This document shows positions 14,465 to 22,860 of a DNA stretch of 35,356 nt, in pieces. Both the position numbers and the translations under genes were made by a program. A model generated the notes under the pieces. The model was not told the DNA's origin. It did not search any database and worked only from the letters and a program-made list of their open reading frames with translations. The stretch is from contig NZ_JACHJK010000033.1 of the NCBI RefSeq assembly GCF_014203595.1, forward strand, positions 1-35,356, in the 5' to 3' direction. Each line of letters opens with the position of its first letter. Positions within the stretch are counted from its first letter, which is position 1. The stretch comes from Streptomyces echinatus (GTDB lineage Bacteria > Actinomycetota > Actinomycetes > Streptomycetales > Streptomycetaceae).

Positions 14465-15781
14465 TCACGACCGATAGGGGTTGTACTCGGGATACGACAC
14501 CGCCGCGGAGCCGTACCCCGGCCAGTGGGCCGCGGGTACCGGACCCGCGTACACCGGCCGGGCCGGCGCGGCCGCCCGCGCCGCGTACTCCAGCGCCGGC
14601 CGGGCCACCTGCCTGCGCCGCCACAGCTGGTCCAGCAGCTCCCGCTCCCGCACGACGAAGTCCGCCCCGGCCTTCCCCGCGCGCCCGCGCTGCCGCAGGA
14701 ACGCGAGCGAGGTGGCGTACCCCTCGTACCGCGCCACCTCCCGTGCCGCCGGCCGCCCGTAATGGTGCCGGGCGTAGTCCCGGGCCATCCGCCGCGCCCG
14801 CATCGACCCGAGCGCGAACGGCTCGGCCGGCCCCAGCCACCCGGCCAGCACATACGCCGGCAGCTCCGCCCGCACGGTCCGCAGCTCCCGATGCCGCATC
14901 CAGATCGCGAGCCAGGTCAGCAGCGCGAACGCGGGCACCATGAAGCCGCCGTAGACGGCGAAGAAGCCGTACGGGCCGAAGGTGGCGGAGCCGTTCCAGA
15001 AGGCGTGCATGCCCATCGCGAGCAGCAGGCCGCCGAGCGGCAGCAGGACGCGCCGCACGTGCTGGCGCTCGGCGGACAGCGCCGAGATGCCGAAGCCGAT
15101 GCCGGTGAGGACGGTGAACAGGGGATGCGCGAACGGGGACATCACGATGCGCACGAAGAAGGTCGCGGCGGTGACGGAGGCGATGCCGCGGCCACCGGTG
15201 AGCTGGTCGGTCCCGAAGGCCGTGCCGAGGTAGAGGATGTTCTCGGTGAACGCGAACCCGGTGGCGGTGATCCCCGCTATCACCACGCCGTCGACGATCC
15301 CGGTGAAGTCCCGCCTGCGGAAGAGGAACACCAGCAGCACGGCGGCGGCCTTGGCGGACTCCTCCACGACCGGCGCTATGACCGTGGCGCCGAGGGTGTC
15401 GGCACCGGACGGGTCCGCGGTCGACGTGGCGATCCACTTCGTCGCGAAACTGTTGGCCACGATGGCTATCAGCGCCGCCGCACAGGCCCCCCAGGCGAAC
15501 GAGAACACCAGGTTCCGCCAGGGCCCCGGCTCGACCCGGTCCAGCCACCGGAACGCGGATATCAGCCACGGCACCGGCAGCACCGCCAGCCCGAGCCCGA
15601 CGAGGAACCCCTCCGTGCCGGTCTGCCGCCGGACGAGCGCGAGGATGACCAGACCGGACAGCGCCAGCAGCGAACTCAGTGCTCCGTACCGCACCCAACT
15701 GCGCTGCCACCAGCGCCGGTGGCGGAGCGCACCGTCGCCGGGGCTCGGGGGACAGGGCGGAAACGGAGGACTCGTGGCCAC
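14465..15781 (-). CDS. PrsW-family intramembrane metalloprotease
   Basis: A 438-aa protein with about eight hydrophobic segments from residue ~30 to ~290, then a soluble, Arg- and Tyr-rich tail. PrsW signatures are present: a VVEESAK motif (the EExxK metal/catalytic Glu pair), then GFAFTENILYL and HPLFTVLTGIGFG, and later GMHAFWNG. PrsW in Bacillus starts the cleavage of anti-sigma factor RsiW; a similar role here is inference. The frame is open to 16123, but that would overlap trmB. GTG 15781 with AGGG upstream gives the natural N-terminus. It lies 41 bp after trmB, likely in one operon. Confidence 0.9.
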   Translation of the reverse strand: MATSPPFPPCPPSPGDGALRHRRWWQRSWVRYGALSSLLALSGLVILALVRRQTGTEGFLVGLGLAVLPVPWLISAFRWLDRVEPGPWRNLVFSFAWGACAAALIAIVANSFATKWIATSTADPSGADTLGATVIAPVVEESAKAAAVLLVFLFRRRDFTGIVDGVVIAGITATGFAFTENILYLGTAFGTDQLTGGRGIASVTAATFFVRIVMSPFAHPLFTVLTGIGFGISALSAERQHVRRVLLPLGGLLLAMGMHAFWNGSATFGPYGFFAVYGGFMVPAFALLTWLAIWMRHRELRTVRAELPAYVLAGWLGPAEPFALGSMRARRMARDYARHHYGRPAAREVARYEGYATSLAFLRQRGRAGKAGADFVVRERELLDQLWRRRQVARPALEYAARAAAPARPVYAGPVPAAHWPGYGSAAVSYPEYNPYRS

Positions 15782-15822
15782 GGCATCGACCCTAACGGTG
15801 ACGGGGCGAGGGGTTGATCGGA

Positions 15823-16650
15823 TTACCGGTCCTGGCTGTGCGGCACGCGCCGGAACAGCAGGTCGTGCACGACATGTCCCTTGTCCAGTCCCTGTCCCTC
15901 GAAACGGGTCAGCGGACGGAACTCCGGGCGGGGCGCGAAACCGCCGTCGGGCCGGGTGTTCTCGAAGCCGGGATGCGCGGTGAGCACCTCCAGCATCTGC
16001 TCGGCGTACGGCTCCCAGTCGGTCGCGCAGTGCACGATCGCGCCCGGTCTCAGCCGCGTCGCGGCCAGGGTGAGGAACTCCGGCTGGATGAGCCGCCGCT
16101 TGTGATGCCGCTTCTTGGGCCACGGGTCCGGGAAGTAGACGCGCAGTCCGTCCAGCGCGTCCGGGCGGAGCATCTCCCGCAGCAGGATGATCGCGTCGCC
16201 GTTGCCCACGCGGACGTTGGGCAGGCCGTTCCGGTCGGCGAGATTGAGCAGGTTGCCCTGGCCGGGGGTGTGCACGTCGACGGCCAGGATGTTGGTGTCC
16301 GGGTCACCCGCGGCCATCTGCGCGGTGGCCTCGCCCATCCCGAACCCGATCTCCAGGACCACGGGGCGGTCGTTCCCGAACAGCTCGCCGAGATCGATCA
16401 CCCGCTGCCCGTCGATGTCCAGCCCCCACTTGGGCCACAGCCGCTGCAGCGCGTCGGCCTGCCCGGCCGTCACCCGGCTCCGCCGCGGCTGGAAGCTGCG
16501 GATCCGCCGCTCGAAGTGGGACCCGGCGGGATCGGCCCTGGGACCGTCCGGGAAGCGCGGCTCTCCCTTGGCCCGGGTGTGGCGGACGGAGACACCGGGG
16601 GTGTGGGATGCCGAGGGCGGGGCGTCGGGGGTGTTCAGGGAGTCAGACAC
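15823..16650 (-). CDS. trmB: tRNA (guanine-N7)-methyltransferase
   Basis: A 275-aa SAM methyltransferase that makes 7-methylguanosine at tRNA position 46. Diagnostic motifs are VVLEIGFGMGEAT (SAM binding, residues ~96-108), VYFPDPWPKKRHHKRR (catalytic and tRNA-binding loop) and the C-terminal TRFEGQGLDKGH. The ~60-residue N-terminal extension is disordered and typical of Streptomyces. GTG at 16650 is the only reasonable start. It follows the oxidase gene by 33 bp and precedes prsW, forming a minus-strand run. Confidence 0.95.
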   Translation of the reverse strand: MSDSLNTPDAPPSASHTPGVSVRHTRAKGEPRFPDGPRADPAGSHFERRIRSFQPRRSRVTAGQADALQRLWPKWGLDIDGQRVIDLGELFGNDRPVVLEIGFGMGEATAQMAAGDPDTNILAVDVHTPGQGNLLNLADRNGLPNVRVGNGDAIILLREMLRPDALDGLRVYFPDPWPKKRHHKRRLIQPEFLTLAATRLRPGAIVHCATDWEPYAEQMLEVLTAHPGFENTRPDGGFAPRPEFRPLTRFEGQGLDKGHVVHDLLFRRVPHSQDR

Positions 16651-16683
16651 AGTAAGCCCAATTTTAGAGGTCCGGTCAGGGCG

Positions 16684-17910
16684 CTACAGCGCCCCCAGCA
16701 TCCCCAGTGCCCGGCGGCCGATCTCCCGTCCGATCGGCAGCGAGGCGGTGGCCGCGGGCGAGGGCGCGTTCAGCACGTGCACGGCCCGGGCCCCCTCCCG
16801 GATCAGGAAGTCGTCCACCAGCGTCCCGTCGCGGAGCACCGCCTGCGCCCGCACCCCGGCGGGGGCCCGCACCAGGTCACCGGCCTCCGCGGCGGGCAGC
16901 AGTCTGCGCACCGCCCTCAGGAACGCGTCCTTCGACAGCGAGCGGTGCAGCTCCCCGGCGCCGTACCGCCAGTGCTGCCGGGCGATCGCCCAGGAGCCCG
17001 GCCACGCCACCGTCCCGGCCAGCTCCCGGGGCCGTACGACCCCCCAGCCGTATCCCTCGCGGGCCAGCGCCGGCACCGCGTTGGGGCCGATGTGCACGCC
17101 CCCGTCGATCCCTCGCGTCAGATGCACCCCGAGGAACGGGAACGCCGGGTCCGGCACCGGGTACACCAGCCCGCGCACCAGCTCGGGCCGCGCCAGCTCG
17201 TAGTACTCCCCGCGGAACGGCACGATCCGCACCTCGGGATCGTCGCCGGTCAGCCGGGCCACCTCGTCGCAGTGCAGCCCGGCGCAGTTCACCAGCACCC
17301 GGCCGCGGACCACCTCCCCGGCCGCGGTGAGCACGGCCACGCCCCGGTCCGCCCGCCGGTCCACCCGCACGACCCGCGCGCCGTACCGGATCTCCGCCCC
17401 GGACGCCCGCGCCAGCTGCCGGGCGACGCCCACGAAGTCGCACACCCCGGTCGTACCGACGTGTATGGCGGCGAGGCCCCGGACCTCCGGTTCGTACTCG
17501 GAGATCTGGGCGGGCCCCAGCTCGCGCACCTGGATGCCGTTCTCCCGGCCCCGCTGCACGAGCGCGTGCAGCCGCGGCAGCTCGTCCCGCTCGGTGGCGA
17601 CGATCAGCTTGCCGGTGACGGCGTGCGCGATGCCGTACTCGGCGCAGAACTTCACCATCTCGGCGGCGCCCCGCACCGCGTACCGGGCCTTGAGCGAGTC
17701 CGGGCGGTAGTAGATCCCGCTGTGGATGACTCCGCTGTTGCGCCCCGTCTGGTGCCTGGCCGGGCCGGGCTCCTTCTCCAGCACGGTCACGCGGGTGCCC
17801 GGCGCGGCCCGCGTGATCGCATACGCGGTCGACAGCCCGACGATTCCCCCGCCGATCACGAGCACATCACAGTCGTACGCCCCGGCCCGCACCTGCACCA
17901 CCTCCGCCAT
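16684..17910 (-). CDS. lhgO: L-2-hydroxyglutarate oxidase-like FAD enzyme
   Basis: A 408-aa FAD-dependent oxidoreductase of the DAO fold. The dinucleotide-binding motif VIGGGIVGLSTA is at residues ~18-29. Family-specific segments are RNSGVIHSGIYY, CDFVGVARQLA, VNCAGLHCDEVA and FRGEYYEL, which match LhgO/YgaF. It should oxidise L-2-hydroxyglutarate to 2-oxoglutarate, passing electrons to the membrane quinone pool. The ATG start is at 17910. It is the first gene of the minus-strand run with trmB and prsW. The substrate is inferred from the family only. Confidence 0.9.
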   Translation of the reverse strand: MAEVVQVRAGAYDCDVLVIGGGIVGLSTAYAITRAAPGTRVTVLEKEPGPARHQTGRNSGVIHSGIYYRPDSLKARYAVRGAAEMVKFCAEYGIAHAVTGKLIVATERDELPRLHALVQRGRENGIQVRELGPAQISEYEPEVRGLAAIHVGTTGVCDFVGVARQLARASGAEIRYGARVVRVDRRADRGVAVLTAAGEVVRGRVLVNCAGLHCDEVARLTGDDPEVRIVPFRGEYYELARPELVRGLVYPVPDPAFPFLGVHLTRGIDGGVHIGPNAVPALAREGYGWGVVRPRELAGTVAWPGSWAIARQHWRYGAGELHRSLSKDAFLRAVRRLLPAAEAGDLVRAPAGVRAQAVLRDGTLVDDFLIREGARAVHVLNAPSPAATASLPIGREIGRRALGMLGAL

Positions 17911-18050
17911 CGATAGTGCACTGCGCCACTGACAGCGGCTTCAAACTCCGCGCGGCACCGGCACCCGGAAAGGGCGGGGAACCGCGTGACCGACCACGAC
18001 GCACCCCCGGCCGCGCGACGGCATCGCCCCGGCAGGCGGGCGGACGACCC

Positions 18051-19475
18051 TCACGCCGGCGCCATCAGCAACGGCCGGGCCCGTTCCCGCAGCTCCACCA
18101 CCCGCGGCTCGTCACCGTACGGCTCCAGCCGGTGCAGGAGATCCTTCACGTACTCCGTCGTCCGCGCCGACGAGATCCGCCCGGCGACCTCCACGGCCCG
18201 CACCCCCTGCTCGCACGCCGCGTCCAGGTTCCCGGACTCCAGCTCGGCGACGGCGGAGACGACCAGCCGCAGCCCGTGCGACCGCACGAACTCCTCCGTC
18301 GGCTTCGACAACGCCTGCTCGGTGAAGCGGCGGACCTGCCGCGGCGCCTTCAGGTCCCGGTAGCACTCGGCCGCGTCGGCGGCGAACCGGTCGTACCCGT
18401 AGAAACCGAGCCACGACGGGTCGTGGTCCCCCTCGCGCGAGCGCTCCAGCCATCCCTCGGCCGCCTTCAGCGCCGTGCCCGCGGCCTGCGCGTCTCCCGC
18501 ACGCGCGTGTGCCCGTGCCTCGACCAGCCGGAAGAAGCTCATGGTGCGGGCGGTCGCCAGGCCCCGGTTCCGCTCCAGCGCGGCCTGCGCGAGATCGACC
18601 CCCTCGTCACCGAACCCCCGGTACGTCGCCTGCAGCGACATGGAGGCCAGCACATAGCCGCCCAGCGGGACGTCCGCCGCCGCGCGGGCGAGCCGCAGCG
18701 CCTGGATGTAGTACCGCTGTGCCGCCTCCTGCTGCCCGGTGTCGAAGGCCATCCAGCCGGCGAGCCGGGTGAGTTCCGCCGAGGCGCCGAACAGGGCGCG
18801 GCCGACCTCGTCGGAGTAGGAGCCGAGCAGCAGCGGTGCCGCCTCCACCCGCAGACACTCCGGCACCATCGACGAACGCCAGTCGCCGCCCCCGTACTTG
18901 GAGTCCCACCGCCGGGCGTCCTCGGCGGCCTCCCGCAGCTTCTGCACGTCGCTGTGGCCGACTTTGATCGGTGCGCCGGACTCCTCGGCGGAGCCCGCCT
19001 CGCGCGCGACCGAGCTGTCGGCGGGGGTTATCAGCCATCGTGAGGCGGGCGTTGCGTATGCGCTCACTGCGAACGACCCGGCGAGGGACTGCCAGATGCC
19101 GCCGGCGCCGGCCCGGCGCCCGGCGAGGTCGAGACGGTACAGCTCCGTCGCCGACTTCACCGCCTGTCCCACGTCCCTGGGGAAGGCGAGCCCCACCTCG
19201 GGCGCGGGATCCGCGTCCGCCAGGCCGATCTCGTGGAGCGGCACCGGGCGGCCGAGCTTCTGGCCGATGGCGGCGGCGATGAGGTGCGGCGCGGCACCCT
19301 GCGGCACCATGCCCTTCGACACCCAGCGCGCCACGGACGTCTTGTCGTAGCGAAGCGTCAACCCGCGTTGCGCGCCGAGGTCGTTGACCCGGCGGGCGAG
19401 TCCCGCGTTGCTGATTCCCGCGAGGGCGAGAACGGCGCCGAGCTTTTCGTTCGGCCCGCGTTGCTCCCTGGACAT
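18051..19475 (-). CDS. XRE/TPR regulator, sporulation-associated type
   Basis: A 474-aa protein. Residues ~8-75 form an HTH domain (LAGISNAGLARRVNDLG and DKTSVARWVSKGMVP). The rest is TPR-like: KSATELYRLDL, QQEAAQRYYIQALRLA, EGVDLAQAALERNRG and QAAGTALKAAEGWLE. This layout matches the Streptomyces family annotated as sporulation-associated proteins (I recall SCO4114) and resembles the NsdA/NsdB regulators. ATG 19475 follows GAGGGG; the frame extending upstream has no support. It is divergent from the asparagine-synthetase-like gene across a 722-bp spacer. Targets are unknown. Confidence 0.87.
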   Translation of the reverse strand: MSREQRGPNEKLGAVLALAGISNAGLARRVNDLGAQRGLTLRYDKTSVARWVSKGMVPQGAAPHLIAAAIGQKLGRPVPLHEIGLADADPAPEVGLAFPRDVGQAVKSATELYRLDLAGRRAGAGGIWQSLAGSFAVSAYATPASRWLITPADSSVAREAGSAEESGAPIKVGHSDVQKLREAAEDARRWDSKYGGGDWRSSMVPECLRVEAAPLLLGSYSDEVGRALFGASAELTRLAGWMAFDTGQQEAAQRYYIQALRLARAAADVPLGGYVLASMSLQATYRGFGDEGVDLAQAALERNRGLATARTMSFFRLVEARAHARAGDAQAAGTALKAAEGWLERSREGDHDPSWLGFYGYDRFAADAAECYRDLKAPRQVRRFTEQALSKPTEEFVRSHGLRLVVSAVAELESGNLDAACEQGVRAVEVAGRISSARTTEYVKDLLHRLEPYGDEPRVVELRERARPLLMAPA

Positions 19476-19796
19476 GCGCCACCCCTCGACACAGACGGCT
19501 GCCGCGCTGGCATAACCACGCGGCATTCGTAAACCCAGCGTAGTTCGCCGCATCCCAAGCGTTAAGGGGCATTGTTCCGGTTGGCGGGATTGTGGTCCGT
19601 ACGGACGTCCCGCCCTGTACGCACCGTGCACGGCCTGTCGCCCCGTGCCCCCGTGCGTGTGGCCGTGCGCCTGCCCGTGCGCTCTTCTCCGGCCACCGGG
19701 GGAGCGATTCCATGGCTCATGCGTGGGTCGGCCCGCTGTACTGGATCCAGCGGGCTGGGGGACACCGCCACCTTCATCCCCGCGGGTGGCGGACCG

Positions 19797-19825
19797 GTCC
19801 GGGAGGCGTCATCCGCCTCCCGGAC
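19797..19825. terminator. isolated perfect hairpin in the spacer
   Basis: GTCCGGGAGGCG (19797-19808) pairs perfectly with CGCCTCCCGGAC (19814-19825) around TCATC. No annotated gene ends beside it, so it may terminate an unrecognised short RNA. Confidence 0.5.
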
Positions 19826-20172
19826 TGTGCGCGAGCGGCGCCCGTCTCGTACTCCGCGGTCCTGTACGGAGCGTGCTCATGTCCGGCGCCCCGCCGCGGA
19901 TTTGGCCGAAAATCGACCCACCGGAGCGCGGTGGATTTCCGCTCCGACCATGCAACTTGAGGGCGCGTAGGGCGTTTTGGGGGAGCGCATTGGGGGCGCA
20001 TTCGCGCCGCACTCCTCAGGAGGCCGACCCGCCGGGGCCACCCGGCACGCGCCCGGCACCCGGCGACCCGCCCAGGCCGCGCCTGAACTTCCCTCGATCG
20101 AAGGCGGCGCCACCGCACCTCTCCGACGTGCCCTTCATGGCAGCATGGGGTCCGGTTCATGCGGTGCACCTG

Positions 20173-20181
20173 TTGTCCACA
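20173..20181 (+). other. DnaA-box 9-mer
   Basis: TTGTCCACA is the consensus DnaA box of Streptomyces. It lies 16 bp upstream of the asparagine-synthetase-like start. A single box of this kind may be regulatory or chance. Confidence 0.4.
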
Positions 20182-20197
20182 GCTTGTGGAGGCGTCG

Positions 20198-22273
20198 ATG
20201 CGGTGGTTGGTGGGGTGGAGCAGCACCGCCGCGGGCGCCGCCGGGATCGGCTCCGCGGGCGCCGTCGGGTACGACGGCGAGACCCTGCATCCGGTGGGCT
20301 CCCAACTCCTGTGGGGCGACCCCGACCCGCTGTGGGCCGTCGGCGACTGGCGCCCGGACGAGGTGCGCGTGGTGCACGCCGACGCGGAGAACCGGATCGC
20401 CGTCCTCGGCATCTGCGGCGCCGGCGACGAGGAGCTGCGGCGCGGCCTGTTCACCGCGCGCGGGGGCGCGGTGCGCCATCTGACCACCTGGCCCGGCAGC
20501 TACACCGCCGTCGTCCAGGCCGGCCGCCGCATCACCGTCTGCGGCGATCTCGCGGGCGCCCGGCCGGTGTTCTACACCCCCTGGGCCGGCGGCACGGCCT
20601 ACGCCACCGCCGCGCTGCCCCTCGCCGACCTCATCGAGGCCAACCTCGACTTCACCCACCTCGCGGCTCTGCTCGCCGCCCCGGACGTGCCGGCCGCGCT
20701 GCGCGACACCACCCCGTACGACGGCGTGCGGCGCATTCCGCCGGGACACGCGCTGGTGCTGCGCGCCGGGGCGCGTGAGATCGCCGGGTACGAGCCCGTC
20801 GCCTCCCTCGCCGTGGCCGCGCCCCCGGCCGACCCCGACCGTGCCGTGGACGCCGTACGCGACGCCCTCGTCGACGCGGTCCGCACCCGGCTGGCGGCGC
20901 CCCGGCACGTGCCCGACCTGGACCCCGGACCGGTACCCGGCATGGGGCCGGCCGAGCGGCGGGCCGCGCGCGGGATGCCGGTGCCCGGCATCGGCGCCGA
21001 CCTGTCCGGCGGGCCCGCCTCCGGGACCCTCGCGCTGCTGGCCGCCGGCCTGCCCGGCAGACCCGGCACGCTCCTCGGCCACGGCACGGGCGCCGGCGAG
21101 CGCCTCCTGGCCGTCACCTTCAACGACCTGGCCGTGGCCGGCCGCGAGGCCGAGCTCGAACGCGCGGGAGCCCTGGCCGCGGGCCCCCGCCTGCACCACG
21201 TCGTGGTCACCGGGGAAGAGGAGACCCTGCCGTACGCCGACCTCGACGGCCCCCTGACCGACGAGCCGGGCCCCTCGCTGGTCCAGGCGGCCCGGCACCG
21301 GGCGCGGCTCGCCGCCGGCAGCGCCGACCACTTCACCGGGCACGGCGCCCGCCAGGTCCTGGACGCCCACCCCGCCCGGCTCGCCGACCTCCTGGTGGAC
21401 CGCAGGCGCCGCCACCTGGTCCGGCCGGTCGCCGCGCTCGCCCGCGCGGACGGCTCGGTGATGGTCCCCGCGCGCGTGTACGGCGCGGCCCGGCGCCTGG
21501 CCCGCACTCCCTACCGGACCGGCCTGGAGGCGCTGGCCGAGCGGCTGATGCGGCGCCGCTTCGACGATCCCAAGGGGGCGGTCGGCGCCTCGCTCGCGGC
21601 GCTGACCTGGGCCAGACCCGGGCCCGCGGCCCGTTGGCTGACGGGTGAGGCACTGGCTGAAGTATCGGTTCTGCTCCAGGCGGCGGCCGACCGCTCCGGC
21701 AATGGCGTGCAGCGCCCCGGCGACTATCGCGCGCGTGCGGTGCTCGCCCGGCACGCCGCCGACCTCCGGGTCCTGGAGCAGGCCGCGGAGATCCGTTCCC
21801 AGCGGCTGCACGCGCCGTTCCTCGACAACCAGGTCGTCCGCGCCTGCCGTGACCTCCCCGAGGCGCTGCGCGTCCAGCCGGGCGCCCGCGCGGCCATCCT
21901 CCGTACGGTCCTGGAGGGCGCCGGAGTCACCGACCTCCCGTCCGGCTGGGGCGCTCCCTCCCACGCCTCGTCGGCGGCGGCCGCGCGCGCGGGCCTGCGG
22001 GTCGCGGCCGAGCCGCTCCTGGACCTCTTCGCCACGCCGCTGCTGGCCGACGCGGGTCTGGTGGAGGCGCGCGTCATCCGCAAGGCCGTGCGCTCCGCCG
22101 CGGCCGGCGAGCCGCTTCCGCTGGACGGGCTGGCCGACCTCATCTCCCTCGAACTCTGGCTCCGCCGACTGCTCTCCCGCCGGGGCACCTGCTGGACGGG
22201 CACGCCCACGCGTTCCCGCGCGGTGCCCTCGGGAATCCAGCCGAGAAGAAGCGCGCTGACGCCGGGGGCGTGA
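20198..22273 (+). CDS. degenerate asparagine-synthetase-like protein
   Basis: A 691-aa protein with the two-domain plan of asparagine synthetase B. Residues ~1-210 resemble the class II glutaminase domain but lack the Cys2 nucleophile (it begins MRWLVGW). The synthetase domain (~225-650) shows S270-G-G-P-A-S where the PP-loop SGGxDS is expected, so the key Asp is Ala. The downstream APFLDNQVV segment is retained. Lasso-peptide cyclases also lack Cys2 but keep the PP-loop. It is therefore probably not a standard amidotransferase; adenylation of another carboxylate or a non-catalytic role are options. ATG 20198 follows GGAGG by five bases. It lies upstream of the AfsR-like gene. I recall an orthologue in S. 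coelicolor at SCO4115. Confidence 0.75.
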   Translation: MRWLVGWSSTAAGAAGIGSAGAVGYDGETLHPVGSQLLWGDPDPLWAVGDWRPDEVRVVHADAENRIAVLGICGAGDEELRRGLFTARGGAVRHLTTWPGSYTAVVQAGRRITVCGDLAGARPVFYTPWAGGTAYATAALPLADLIEANLDFTHLAALLAAPDVPAALRDTTPYDGVRRIPPGHALVLRAGAREIAGYEPVASLAVAAPPADPDRAVDAVRDALVDAVRTRLAAPRHVPDLDPGPVPGMGPAERRAARGMPVPGIGADLSGGPASGTLALLAAGLPGRPGTLLGHGTGAGERLLAVTFNDLAVAGREAELERAGALAAGPRLHHVVVTGEEETLPYADLDGPLTDEPGPSLVQAARHRARLAAGSADHFTGHGARQVLDAHPARLADLLVDRRRRHLVRPVAALARADGSVMVPARVYGAARRLARTPYRTGLEALAERLMRRRFDDPKGAVGASLAALTWARPGPAARWLTGEALAEVSVLLQAAADRSGNGVQRPGDYRARAVLARHAADLRVLEQAAEIRSQRLHAPFLDNQVVRACRDLPEALRVQPGARAAILRTVLEGAGVTDLPSGWGAPSHASSAAAARAGLRVAAEPLLDLFATPLLADAGLVEARVIRKAVRSAAAGEPLPLDGLADLISLELWLRRLLSRRGTCWTGTPTRSRAVPSGIQPRRSALTPGA

Positions 22274-22300
22274 GGGGCGGGCCGGCCGGGGTGGTTCCGG

Positions 22301-22508
22301 GCCGCGGGTGGGTGGTGGCCGGTCGCGCAGTTCCCCGCGCCCCTGGGGAGTTGGGGGTGGGGTCGGTTTTGGGGCGGGTGTTGGGTGGGGGCCGGTGCGG
22401 TCGGGCGGGTGCGGCTGCGGGTGCGGGTGCCCACCGGGCCTGGGGCCGCTGTGGTCGGGCGGCCGCGGGTGCGTCGTGGCTGGTCGCGCAGTTCCCCGCG
22501 CCCCTGGG
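22301..22508. repeat. two copies of a 47-bp Streptomyces intergenic repeat
   Basis: Copies at 22301-22347 and 22462-22508 differ at 3 of 47 positions. The last 27 bp (containing CGCGCAGTTCCCCGCG) are identical. I recognise this core as a repeat scattered through spacers of many Streptomyces genomes. GCGCGGGGAACTGCGCG is self-complementary enough to form a hairpin. Confidence 0.8.
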
Positions 22509-22647
22509 TGGGGTGTGGTGCCGTCGGCCGTTTGGTGCCCGGGGGTGGGCGTGGGCGGTGCGTGTCCCGCCGCGGCGGTCGGGCCCGCGTGGCTGCGGGC
22601 AGTCGTGCCGCTGGGCGGCACGGGTGGGCGCAGCGGCACCCCGCTGG

Positions 22648-22797
22648 CGCGGGCGAGCCTTCCGAACTCCGGCCGGCCGTGGCAGGTCGCACCCTGCCCG
22701 CGCGGGCGAGTGGTCCGAGTCGAGGCCGGCCGTCGCAGGTCGTACCCCGCCGGCGCCGGCAAGTGGTCCGAGTCCGGGGCGGCCGTGGCGCATCCTC
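22648..22797. repeat. 53-bp tandem repeat, three diverged copies
   Basis: The period is 53 bp, judged by GGGCGAG at 22651 and 22704 and CCGGCAAG ending at 22763. Each unit carries a TCCGA(A/G)TC-like block and then CGGCCGTSGC. It lies immediately before the AfsR-like gene. Confidence 0.7.
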
Positions 22798-22860
22798 GCG
22801 GCCGGTCGCCGTTCGGAAACCCCCGTGCTCCGGCCCGGAAGGCCCCGCGACAATGACCGG

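Larger units (their letters stand above)
19476..20197. other. 722-bp divergent spacer with hairpin and DnaA box
   Basis: No convincing gene is found. It contains a perfect 12-bp hairpin (19797-19825), C/G-rich CCGTGCG-like repeats near 19640-19685 and an exact DnaA 9-mer (20173-20181). A small ORF from ATG 19711 behind GGGGGAGC starts with good third-position G/C but loses it. It is not called. Confidence 0.6.
22274..22860. other. repeat-rich spacer
   Basis: A 587-bp non-coding stretch. It holds two copies of a 47-bp repeat (22301-22347, 22462-22508), a hairpin-rich segment around 22590-22640 and a three-copy 53-bp tandem repeat (about 22648-22797). Long open frames through it on both strands reflect G+C bias only. 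Confidence 0.75.

Noticed and set aside
19711..19960. Small ORF MAHAWVGPLYW... behind GGGGGAGC
   Set aside because: Third-position G/C falls off after about 15 codons and it ends in low-quality sequence; kept only as a possibility in the spacer note.
20173..20192. Replication origin
   Set aside because: One isolated DnaA box and no dnaA/dnaN context or box cluster.
20198..22273. Lasso-peptide cyclase or a RiPP cluster
   Set aside because: No precursor peptide, leader peptidase or exporter nearby, and the PP-loop Asp required by cyclases is missing.
20135..22762. 875-aa minus-strand ORF across the asparagine-synthetase-like gene and the repeat spacer
   Set aside because: Antisense to a gene with recognisable domains and running through non-coding repeats; composition is Pro/Arg/Gly without a fold.
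22301..22797. CRISPR-like array
   Set aside because: Two dispersed copies plus a tandem array without regular repeat-spacer structure and with no cas genes.
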